From Flavobacterium psychrophilum (GTDB lineage: Bacteria; Bacteroidota; Bacteroidia; Flavobacteriales; Flavobacteriaceae): a stretch of 13,955 nucleotides of DNA. The notes under the pieces were generated by a model that had not been told where the DNA came from, did not search any database, and was given only the letters and a program-made list of their open reading frames with translations. Positions 8,050 through 13,955 of the stretch are shown piece by piece (the stretch's first letter is position 1; every line of letters begins with the position of its first letter). The translations under genes were made by a program, and so were the position numbers. The stretch covers positions 1 to 13,955 of the forward strand of contig CAMCTL010000085.1 of the NCBI GenBank assembly GCA_945878515.1, read 5' to 3'.

Positions 8050-8616
8050 TCACTTCCACTTTAAAGTTTCCATCAATCTTTGCATATCGTTTCGGACGTA
8101 ACTTGCAGCTGGCATGATGGAATCATAATTGGGTTTTGCATAGAAATAAACCGATCCAGTTACAAAATGCTTGGTACTATCAGTTACATAAAACTGTGAA
8201 TTTGTAGCACTATTTCCGTCCACTTGATAGAACATTCCATAAACTTTCTTGGACGGATTTACATAAGGTTGTTCTAGAATATCATCCGCTTTTATGACAT
8301 GTTCATAAGTTAACTTTTGAGCATCACGTAACAATTTATCAATGTTATTATTCACCGGCTTGTAGGTCAAATATATGGTAGCTTTCATTTTTGGGTAAGT
8401 AATAGTAACTCCAGAATCTTTACTTCCTTTGATCAAAGCTTCAGAATTAATTTCGAACGCACAAGGTAAAACGCTATTTTCAAAGTTTACATAGTCGGCC
8501 GGAGTATAATCTAATCTTAAATAACTTGGGGGCTTTGGTAAAACTTCGTTTTTACAGCTAAATATTGAGAAGAGCGATATAATGTATAACGAAATTGTAG
8601 CTTGTTTTTTTAACAT
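8050..8616 (-). CDS. gldD: Gliding motility lipoprotein GldD
   Basis: A 188-residue secreted lipoprotein. The signal peptide MLKKQATISLYIISLFSIFS is followed by Cys21 of the lipobox (SIFSC). The mature part opens with PKPPSYLRLDYTPADYVNFE and continues SVLPCAFEIN, the recognisable GldD opening. GldD is a cell-envelope lipoprotein essential for gliding and type IX secretion in Flavobacterium johnsoniae, where it lies directly downstream of gldE and ssb. Here it keeps its place after ssb, but the intervening gldE is reduced to a remnant. It could use a candidate -7 box TATCTTTG (minus strand, 8793-8786) inside that remnant, though no -33 element is visible. Length and features look intact. Confidence 0.88.
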   Translation of the reverse strand: MLKKQATISLYIISLFSIFSCKNEVLPKPPSYLRLDYTPADYVNFENSVLPCAFEINSEALIKGSKDSGVTITYPKMKATIYLTYKPVNNNIDKLLRDAQKLTYEHVIKADDILEQPYVNPSKKVYGMFYQVDGNSATNSQFYVTDSTKHFVTGSVYFYAKPNYDSIMPAASYVRNDMQRLMETLKWK

Positions 8617-8626
8617 TTAATTATTA

Positions 8627-8785
8627 TTAAAGAGTCTGTTTTTTTTGCGTTGTAGGTTTTGTAATGAGAAATTCAATTGCGAACGTATAGTTTTCGAATA
8701 TGATTATTTGATTTTTTCAAAAAATCCTGAAGATTTTAGGAATAATTCCAGCAATTTGCTGCGCATCGTCTTTTTTCATTTCAAA
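8627..8785 (-). pseudogene. gldE: Eroded 3' remnant of gldE
   Basis: In one minus-strand frame this segment reads FEMKKDDAQQIAG, then IIPKIFRIF, a TGA stop (8719-8717), then KNQIIIFENYTFAIE and a degenerate tail ending at TAA 8629-8627. The pattern FE..K.DA..IAG...KI...F.K....I.FENYTF.IE is the C-terminal CorC_HlyC-type domain of GldE as I know it. It sits exactly where gldE belongs, between ssb and gldD and on their strand. A full GldE is over 400 residues with N-terminal membrane helices and CBS domains, none of which survives. A short trace TEIAFAF (about 8795-8815) might come from the N-terminal 'GTEVALFS' region, but this is weak. Confidence 0.55.
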
Positions 8786-8860
8786 CAAAGATAAACGCAA
8801 ATGCTATTTCTGTATTGGTAAATATTTTAAAAATAAAATTGCTAAAGAGTAATTAAACAA

Positions 8861-9301
8861 TCAAAACGGTAAATCATTTATCGGTAATCCTTTATTTTCA
8901 TCGCCAAAGTTAGTGTTTTTTTCTGTCTCGACCGATTTATGCCCTTTGTTGTTCTCTGTTTCCTTTTTGGTTGTCAGAAAAGTAAAGTCTATGGCTTGAA
9001 TTTCTGTAATGTATTTTGTGCTTCCGTCCTCAGCCTGCCATTGACGGGATTTAATTCGACCTTCAATATAAACTTTATCGCCTTTCGATAAATATTTTTC
9101 GCACAATTCGGCAGCTTTGTTCCGAACTACAATATTGTGCCACTCAGTCGAAGTTACTTTTTCGCCAGTTTCCTTATTAATATAAATTTCATTTGTAGCT
9201 AAGGGAAATTTTCCAATACAACAATCGCTTTTGAAATAGTGCATTTTGACATCATCGCCCAAATAACCAATCAGCATCACTTTATTTAAGGTTCCGTTCA
9301 T
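8861..9301 (-). CDS. ssb: Single-stranded DNA-binding protein
   Basis: A 146-residue SSB that binds single-stranded DNA as a tetramer during replication, repair and recombination. The OB-fold covers about residues 1-107: NKVMLIGYLGDDVKMHYF, then FPLATNEIY, then TEWHNIVVRNKAAELCEKYL, then GDKVYIEGRIKSRQWQ. A polar linker leads to the acidic tip INDLPF, the Bacteroidetes form of the partner-binding tail. The gene is followed by the gldE remnant and gldD, the flavobacterial ssb-gldE-gldD order. The mutY gene expected nearby is not seen. The residue K in CIGKFPLATN and two adjacent cysteines (SDCCIGK) are slightly unusual, but the fold is intact. Confidence 0.96.
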   Translation of the reverse strand: MNGTLNKVMLIGYLGDDVKMHYFKSDCCIGKFPLATNEIYINKETGEKVTSTEWHNIVVRNKAAELCEKYLSKGDKVYIEGRIKSRQWQAEDGSTKYITEIQAIDFTFLTTKKETENNKGHKSVETEKNTNFGDENKGLPINDLPF

Positions 9302-9755
9302 TTGATTTTTTTAAGTGTAAATACGTAAATTAAAACAACCAAAATTGCCAAATGTAGCAAATGGTTTATGGCAATCACTTTAAGCTTAACTGAATCAGAA
9401 CTTTAGCTGTATTTATTTATTTTGCCTCTTCCCTATTCGTTCGCGTCCAATTATAGACAATTTGCTGCTTTTTCAAAATTCTGCAAAACTAATTTATAAA
9501 ACAGAATAACTAAGTAATTTACTTGAAGTTAACTGTAAAGCAAAAGTTAGGTTATTTCCCAATTTGAAAAAAATAGAAATTTGTCTTCGCTTGCAAATTT
9601 ATTTGCTATCAATCACTACTTTTTACCTAATAATTTTCAATCTAATTCAAGTAAACAACTTTGTTTTTTATGTATATGCGAGAGATCTAATTATTAATAA
9701 AAACTCAAGCTCCGCATAAATTGGACTTTTGCATTTATTGCAAAGCGTTTATGGG
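9302..9755. other. Gene-poor stretch upstream of ssb
   Basis: 454 bp of AT-rich sequence between the ssb start and the metallopeptidase stop. I scanned both strands and found no frame with recognisable protein similarity, no tRNA-like structure and no array. Apart from a candidate ssb promoter at 9349-9374 it appears empty. In relatives mutY lies next to ssb, so this gap may mark a deletion or a rearrangement joint. No mutY fragment was recognised. Confidence 0.5.
9349..9374 (-). promoter_or_regulatory. Candidate ssb promoter
   Basis: On the minus strand TTG (9374-9372) is followed after 15 bp by TACATTTG (9356-9349), a match to the TAnnTTTG -7 consensus with a slightly short spacer. It lies 48 bp before the ssb ATG, a fitting distance. 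Confidence 0.4.
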
Positions 9756-10442
9756 TTATTCCCTTCTGCCGCCCATATAAATTGAAACGTAATACAATAA
9801 TGTTGCGATTGAACCTAAAGCGGCAACAACATAAGTTCTCGCAGCCCAATTCAAAGCATCTTTTGCGCCAGCTTGTTCTTGTTGTGTTAACATTCTTTTG
9901 TTTTCTAACCACGCCAATGCACGATTACTTGCATCATATTCTACCGGCAAAGTTACTATTGAAAACAAAGTTGTGGCAGCAAAAATTACTATACCAATTA
10001 GTAACAGCGACGGAAATGTTTTAATCATTAAGATTCCTGCTAGCAAAATCCATTGCATATAAGACGAAGCAACGTTTACCACGGGAACCAATTGAGAACG
10101 CAAAGTCAACCAACTATAAGCTCTAGCGTGTTGCACGGCGTGACCACATTCGTGAGCCGCAACCGCAGCAGCAGCAGCATTTCTTTGATTGTAAACTGCC
10201 TCACTTAAGTTGACCGTTTTATCCGATGGATTATAATGATCGGTTAATTGTCCTCCTACCGAAATTACTCGAACATCGTGAATTCCGTGATCCGTAAGCA
10301 TTTTTTCAGCAATTTCTCGTCCTGACATTCCGTTTTGCAAATGTAATTTGGAATATTGCTCGAATTTACTTTTTAATCTTGAGCTCACCAACCAACTGGC
10401 TAGCATAATTAAACCTGCTAAAATAAAATATCCCATTCCCAT
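9756..10442 (-). CDS. Zinc metallopeptidase, YugP family
   Basis: A 228-residue membrane protein of the neutral zinc metallopeptidase family (Peptidase_Zn_3, YugP-like). A membrane helix covers residues 4-20, then a cytoplasmic or periplasmic segment with SGREIAEKMLTDHGIHDVRV leads to the zinc motif HECGH (His97-Glu98, His101). Two further hydrophobic segments (about 123-140, 145-166) follow. The conserved LPVEYDASNRAL probably supplies the third zinc ligand region, and a last helix lies near the C-terminus (about 205-222). The start MGMGYF allows Met1 or Met3. The substrate is unknown. The gene is downstream of leuS on the same strand with a 282-bp spacer and probably has its own promoter. 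Confidence 0.9.
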   Translation of the reverse strand: MGMGYFILAGLIMLASWLVSSRLKSKFEQYSKLHLQNGMSGREIAEKMLTDHGIHDVRVISVGGQLTDHYNPSDKTVNLSEAVYNQRNAAAAAVAAHECGHAVQHARAYSWLTLRSQLVPVVNVASSYMQWILLAGILMIKTFPSLLLIGIVIFAATTLFSIVTLPVEYDASNRALAWLENKRMLTQQEQAGAKDALNWAARTYVVAALGSIATLLYYVSIYMGGRRE

Positions 10443-10488
10443 AATTTTATCTTTAAATTGTTTAAACTTTGATTATCAAATTCTAAAC

Positions 10489-10496
10489 CAAATGTA
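10489..10496 (-). promoter_or_regulatory. Candidate -7 box of the metallopeptidase gene
   Basis: The minus strand reads TACATTTG, identical to the candidate ssb -7 box and 46 bp before the start codon. A -33 TTG at normal spacing is not evident, so confidence is limited. Confidence 0.4.
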
Positions 10497-10538
10497 AAAA
10501 ATGTCAATTTGACATCCGTTAAAAAAAAATTAAAAAAT

Positions 10539-10606
10539 GACAATGGCAATAACAATGGCAATAACAATAACAATGGCAATAACAATGACAATTTCAATAA
10601 CAATAG
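10539..10606. repeat. Short CAATGGCAATAA tandem repeats
   Basis: Degenerate tandem copies of the 12-mer CAATGGCAATAA and its half CAATAA fill 10541-10606 in the leuS-metallopeptidase spacer. An inverted arm lies at 10682-10698: it matches the reverse complement of 10576-10592 at 16 of 17 positions, so a long-range hairpin just after the leuS stop is possible. Its role is unknown. It could be a slipped-strand repeat or a weak transcript end. Confidence 0.7.
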
Positions 10607-10724
10607 TGTTTGCCATAAAAAAAATCCAAACTCTAATTGAAAATAGTCAATAGAATTTGAATTTCTAAATTTAGATTTTTCATTGACATTGTTATTGCTA
10701 TAGAAAATGAAATTGAATCTTTTT

Positions 10725-13700
10725 CTATCCCACCAAATTAATCACTTTTCCGGGAACGATGATTATTTTATTTGGCGTTTTTCCATCTAACTGTTTTAAA
10801 GTTCTTTCGTCTTTCATTACGATTTCCTGAATTTCAGGTACAGATAAATCTAGAGACAATTCGATGGTGAAACGCATTTTTCCGTTGAAAGAAACTGGAT
10901 ATTCCTTGCTGCTTTCCACCAAATGTTTTTCGTCTAATGTTGGAAAATCAACTGTTGAAATCGAACCTGAATTTCCTAATTGGCTCCACAATTCCTCAGC
11001 AATGTGTGGTGCATAAGGTGAAATCAAAATCGCTAATGGTTCTAAAATCGCACGAGAATGACAATTTTGAGCCGATAATTCATTCACGCAAATCATAAAC
11101 TGTGAAACCGAAGTGTTGAATGAGAACCCTTCGATATCTTCTGCTACTTTTTTGATGGTTTTGTGCAATGATTTTAAGTTGTCTTTGGTTGGTTCGTCGT
11201 TGGTTACGATTAAACCCTTTTCATCAAAATACAAACGCCATAATTTTTTAAGAAAGCCAAAAACTCCCGAAATTCCTGCTGTATTCCAAGGTTTCGCTTG
11301 TTCTAATGGTCCTAAAAACATTTCATACAAACGCAAAGTATCTGCTCCGTATTCGTTACAAATATCATCTGGAGTAACAGCATTAAACCAACTTTTTGAC
11401 ATTTTACCTATTTCTGTTTTAGCAAAAATTTCGTTTTCAGAAATATCAATTGAGTATCTAAAAGTACTATCTAAAGATATCAAATTTACATCAATCTTAT
11501 TAGTTTGTGAATCAACTCCTTTTATAGGAATTCTCTTGTATTCATAATTATAATTAATATTTGAAATTTGAAATTCGAAAAACTCATCATCTATTACATC
11601 TAAAGTTTCAAAATCGCCTTTGCAATCAACAAATGAATATTCTGACTTCACCTTTTTCAAAACGGTAGAAAAAATCAAACTCTTTTTAGCATTTATCTTT
11701 TGTTCTATAAGAGAAGTTAAATTATTTTCAATATTTGAAAATGAACTATTAGGTTCTTCAATTAAATCAAAAAACACCTTCACAAAAATTTCATAACCAA
11801 ATACATTACCGTATTTTTCTGAAATAAAAGGATTATCCTTAACGTCAATTTTAACATTAACATCGATATAAGGATAATAACCAATATTTCCCAAAATCAT
11901 TCCCTGATTAATCAGTTTTTTGAATGGTTCTTCGGTTGGTGCAAAACCTTTGTCTTTCAGGAATTTGTTCCAAAAACGGGAATACAATAAGTGACCTGTT
12001 GCGTGTTCGCTCCCGCCAATATATAAATCCACGCTTTCCCAGTATTTCAAGGCATCTTTGCTTGCAAATTCTCCTTCATTTTTGGCATCCATATAACGCA
12101 TCCAATACCAAGAACTCCCCGCCCAACCCGGCATTGTGTTCAATTCAAGAGGAAAAATAGTAACCTCCCCCGACCCCTCCAAAGGAGGGGAGAGAAGCTC
12201 GTTTGAAACGACTTTATTATTTACACTATCCCAAGCCCAAACCAAAGCGTTTCCTAAGGGCGGTTGTCCGTCTTCGGTTGGTAAGTATTTCTGTACTTCT
12301 GGCAACACGATTGGTAAATGTTTCGCCTCAATCATCTGTGGCAAGCCATTTACATAATATACCGGAAACGGTTCGCCCCAATATCTTTGTCGGGAGAAAA
12401 CGGCATCACGCAAACGGTAATTGATTTTCCCTTTTCCTTGGTTTATTTTTTCAAGTTCAGCGATTACTTTCTTGGTTGCTTCTTTGTATCCTAATCCATT
12501 CAGGAAATCAGACTCTACCAACTGAAAACCATCTTTTGCTCCAAAAGCGGCTTGGGAAATGTCTTTATCAAAAATATTTTTGATTTCGGGCATTCCATCT
12601 TGCCCTTTGAAGAAATTCGCGAAAGCATAATCTCTTTCATCGCCACAAGGAACCGCCATTACAGCACCTGTTCCATAACCTGCGAGAACATAATCACCAA
12701 TCCAAACCGGAATCGGTTCTTTGGTAAACGGATGCTCGGCATACGCGCCCGTGAAAACGCCCGAAATGGTTTTTACATCTGCCATACGCTCTCTTTCGGA
12801 ACGTTTTGCGGTTTTTTCGACATAAGCCTCAACTGCTGCTTTTTGTTCTGGAGTTGTGATTTGTGCCACCAATTCATGTTCTGGAGCGAGTGTTATAAAG
12901 GTAACGCCGAAGATGGTGTCGGGACGAGTGGTGAATACATCAATAAACCTCACCCCCGACCCCTCTCCAGAGGAGAGGGGAGCTAACTCCTTGTTTGTCT
13001 TGTAGGAATTTCGCAAGCTCAATTCTTCTTTTATCTTTAATAAAACAGATTTGATGTCAGTTAAAACTTCTTCGTTAGTGAAACGGATTACTTTGTAAAG
13101 ATGTTTTTGTTCTAATTCTAAAGTTCGCTGTTCGTCTAATTCTATTTGTTCTTTTGTATCGTGATATCCTCCATCAACTTCAATAATTAACTTCTTCTCA
13201 AGACAAACAAAATCAAGAATAAAATTTCCAATATAATGTTGTCTTCTTATTTTATATCCTAGATTCGAATTTCTAACTTCTTGCCAAAGTGCATCTTCCG
13301 CTTCAGTTGGATTCTTGCGATTTTCCCGTGCATTACCAACCAATTGCTGAGCAATTGATGAATTAGCTGTCATATATCCTTTTTCAAGAGCTTGGCTCCC
13401 CTCTCCGCTGGAGAGGGGTTGGGGGTGAGGTTTTACAGCAAACGAAACCATCGCTCCTACACTCTTCCCAATCCAATTCCTTTGGCTTTCTTTAATACTT
13501 TCGCTCCAATCAATATCATTCAAACCTTGCAACAAACGCTCTGCATAAGCAGAGATTCGCATACTCCATTGGGTCATTTTCTTGCGAATCACTGGAAATC
13601 CACCACGTTCTGAAACGCCGTTTACGATTTCGTCATTGGCTAAAACAGTTCCTAATCCTGGACACCAGTTGACTTCCGTTTCAGCCAAATAAGTTAAACG

Positions 13701-13955
13701 GTATTGTAATAGTACTTTTTGTTGTTCTTCTGACGAAAATTTGTTCCATTCGCTTGACGAAAAAACTGTAATATTATCATCGCAAACTGCATTAACATTG
13801 ACATTACCATCTGTTTCAAAAATGGAAACCAAAGTCGAAATATCTTCGGCTTTGTCGGTATTTTTATTGTACCAAGAATTGAATAATTGAATGAAAATCC
13901 ACTGTGTGTGCTTGTAATAATCCGGATTCGAAGTGCGCACTTCGCGACTCCAATC
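10725..13955 (-). CDS. leuS: Leucyl-tRNA synthetase with inserts (5' end outside window)
   Basis: 1076 residues are visible, open at the right edge (first codon at 13955 reads D-W-S-R-E-V-R). The enzyme charges tRNA-Leu. The HIGH motif lies outside the window. Visible are NWIGKS (about 13478-13461), the editing (CP1) domain with TTRPDT (from 12932) and GYGTGAVMAVP...DERDYAFA (about 12680-12618), KMSKS (11405-11391), the catalytic-core end GADTLRLYEMFLGPLEQ, the anticodon-binding region and a C-terminal domain ending IIIVPGKVINLVG. Three segments depart from the usual flavobacterial protein: a DUF559 nuclease insert in CP1 (12948-13430), a short palindrome-encoded insert SPPLEGSGE near 12164-12192, and a 161-residue segment replacing the usual stretch before KMSKS (11406-11888). 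The frame is unbroken and the editing and KMSKS residues are intact, so the enzyme is probably functional. The apparent GTG start at 13940 is internal. Confidence 0.95.
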   Translation of the reverse strand, partial: DWSREVRTSNPDYYKHTQWIFIQLFNSWYNKNTDKAEDISTLVSIFETDGNVNVNAVCDDNITVFSSSEWNKFSSEEQQKVLLQYRLTYLAETEVNWCPGLGTVLANDEIVNGVSERGGFPVIRKKMTQWSMRISAYAERLLQGLNDIDWSESIKESQRNWIGKSVGAMVSFAVKPHPQPLSSGEGSQALEKGYMTANSSIAQQLVGNARENRKNPTEAEDALWQEVRNSNLGYKIRRQHYIGNFILDFVCLEKKLIIEVDGGYHDTKEQIELDEQRTLELEQKHLYKVIRFTNEEVLTDIKSVLLKIKEELSLRNSYKTNKELAPLSSGEGSGVRFIDVFTTRPDTIFGVTFITLAPEHELVAQITTPEQKAAVEAYVEKTAKRSERERMADVKTISGVFTGAYAEHPFTKEPIPVWIGDYVLAGYGTGAVMAVPCGDERDYAFANFFKGQDGMPEIKNIFDKDISQAAFGAKDGFQLVESDFLNGLGYKEATKKVIAELEKINQGKGKINYRLRDAVFSRQRYWGEPFPVYYVNGLPQMIEAKHLPIVLPEVQKYLPTEDGQPPLGNALVWAWDSVNNKVVSNELLSPPLEGSGEVTIFPLELNTMPGWAGSSWYWMRYMDAKNEGEFASKDALKYWESVDLYIGGSEHATGHLLYSRFWNKFLKDKGFAPTEEPFKKLINQGMILGNIGYYPYIDVNVKIDVKDNPFISEKYGNVFGYEIFVKVFFDLIEEPNSSFSNIENNLTSLIEQKINAKKSLIFSTVLKKVKSEYSFVDCKGDFETLDVIDDEFFEFQISNINYNYEYKRIPIKGVDSQTNKIDVNLISLDSTFRYSIDISENEIFAKTEIGKMSKSWFNAVTPDDICNEYGADTLRLYEMFLGPLEQAKPWNTAGISGVFGFLKKLWRLYFDEKGLIVTNDEPTKDNLKSLHKTIKKVAEDIEGFSFNTSVSQFMICVNELSAQNCHSRAILEPLAILISPYAPHIAEELWSQLGNSGSISTVDFPTLDEKHLVESSKEYPVSFNGKMRFTIELSLDLSVPEIQEIVMKDERTLKQLDGKTPNKIIIVPGKVINLVG
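11406..11888 (-). other. Unusual 161-residue LeuRS segment before KMSKS
   Basis: Between INQGMILG and KMSKS, Bacteroidetes LeuRS normally has about 70 residues with readable motifs ('FVYR', 'HVDV', 'KWRP', 'EVEKMSKS'). Here 161 residues with none of the later motifs are found, rich in Asn, Lys, Ile, Phe and Tyr and lower in GC. Only YIDVNVKI and the exit EIGKMSKSWFN faintly resemble the family. The position corresponds to the leucine-specific insertion, which contacts tRNA in other bacteria. It may be a diverged and expanded version or a foreign replacement. No flanking palindromes are visible. Confidence 0.6.
12164..12192 (+). repeat. Solo palindrome inside leuS
   Basis: CCTCCCCCGA (12164-12173) is followed by the stem CCCCTCC (12174-12180), loop AAA and GGAGGGG (12184-12190). 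The plan is that of the nuclease-element ends but with a shorter stem and no payload. On the leuS strand it is read as SPPLEGSGE between VVSNELL and VTIFPLELN, an in-frame addition to a variable loop before the catalytic-core segment. Confidence 0.8.
12948..12983 (+). repeat. Palindromic end B of the nuclease element
   Basis: CCTCACCCCC (12948-12957) leads to the stem CCCCTCTCC (12960-12968), loop AGA and GGAGAGGGG (12972-12980). It has the same design as end A in opposite orientation. Counting host bases AAA/TTT, the terminal inverted repeat is about 38 nt. Confidence 0.9.
13396..13430 (-). repeat. Palindromic end A of the nuclease element
   Basis: The stem CCCCTCTCC (13398-13406) pairs perfectly with GGAGAGGGG (13410-13418) around the loop GCT. 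It is flanked by GGGGGTGAGG (13421-13430), which reads CCTCACCCCC on the leuS strand. It is an inverted copy of end B, with very few differences. Confidence 0.9.

Larger units (their letters stand above)
12948..13430 (-). mobile_element. DUF559 endonuclease element inserted in frame in leuS
   Basis: Exactly 483 bp (161 codons) lie between VSFAVK and FIDVFTTRPDT, where bacterial LeuRS normally has only a short loop. Inverted GC-rich palindromes form both ends (12948-12983 and 13396-13430), encoding PHPQPLSSGEGS on entry and PLSSGEGSGVR on exit. The payload has the DUF559/COG2852 pattern, a Vsr-like PD-(D/E)XK nuclease family: ARENRKNPTEAEDALWQEVR, YKIRRQHYIGNFILDF and KKLIIEVDGGYH. The candidate catalytic residues are Asp (13214-13212), Glu (13181-13179) and Asp (13175-13173), with His at 13163-13161. 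An internal ATG at 13373 could start the nuclease separately, but no stop exists inside the element, so any product reads on into LeuRS. That it is mobile is inference from the bounded structure. Confidence 0.8.

Noticed and set aside
10418..10603. Leucine-rich 61-codon frame on the minus strand over the repeat tract
   Set aside because: The leucine runs are produced by the CAATAA-type repeats, and the frame overlaps the metallopeptidase start. No protein signal is present.
12552..12986. Plus-strand open frames opposite leuS, including one ending in PHPRPLSRGEGS
   Set aside because: They are antisense shadows of leuS. The ending peptide is simply the palindrome read on the other strand.
12948..13430. 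Intein interpretation of the LeuRS insert
   Set aside because: There is no N-terminal Cys/Ser, no Hint-domain blocks, no C-terminal His-Asn, and the payload is not a LAGLIDADG or HNH nuclease.
12948..13430. CRISPR-like array from the repeated GC-rich palindromes
   Set aside because: There are only two inverted copies bracketing a protein-coding segment, with no regular spacers.

Overview
The window looks like a chromosomal segment of a Flavobacterium-type bacterium (Bacteroidetes, Flavobacteriaceae). The evidence is low GC, TAnnTTTG-type -7 boxes, gliding and type IX secretion genes (sprA end, remB, gldD), an SSB ending in DLPF, and a cytochrome oxidase cluster in the order known from flavobacteria.

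Layout: positions 1-4006 (+) carry the 3' end of sprA, gcvH, a VanZ-like membrane gene, deoC and remB. This matches the sprA-to-remB neighbourhood I recall from Flavobacterium johnsoniae. Positions 4121-7735 (+) are a respiratory block: heme O synthase, two cytochrome oxidase subunit III paralogues, a subunit IV-like protein, a strong intrinsic terminator, then a SCO-like protein without copper ligands. Positions 7736-8049 are non-coding between convergent genes. On the minus strand follow gldD, an eroded gldE remnant, ssb, a gene-poor stretch of about 450 bp, a YugP-type zinc metallopeptidase, a short-repeat spacer, and leuS, which runs off the right edge.

The most unusual locus is leuS. Inside its editing domain lies an in-frame insert of exactly 161 codons (12948-13430). 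It encodes a DUF559/Vsr-like endonuclease domain and is bounded by two inverted copies of a GC-rich palindrome, each a 9-bp hairpin stem with a 3-nt loop. The host frame stays open through both ends, so the element reads as part of leucyl-tRNA synthetase. A related solo palindrome sits in frame further along the same gene (12164-12192). The segment before KMSKS is a long, AT-rich, lineage-unusual sequence (11406-11888). I infer a mobile element that uses in-frame insertion into an essential gene as a safe site, organised like a REPIN but with a nuclease payload. Its mobility and function are not proven here.

A second theme is gene erosion: gldE survives only as a broken C-terminal trace between ssb and gldD, mutY is not seen next to ssb, and a DUF420 gene expected after the SCO-like gene is absent or decayed.
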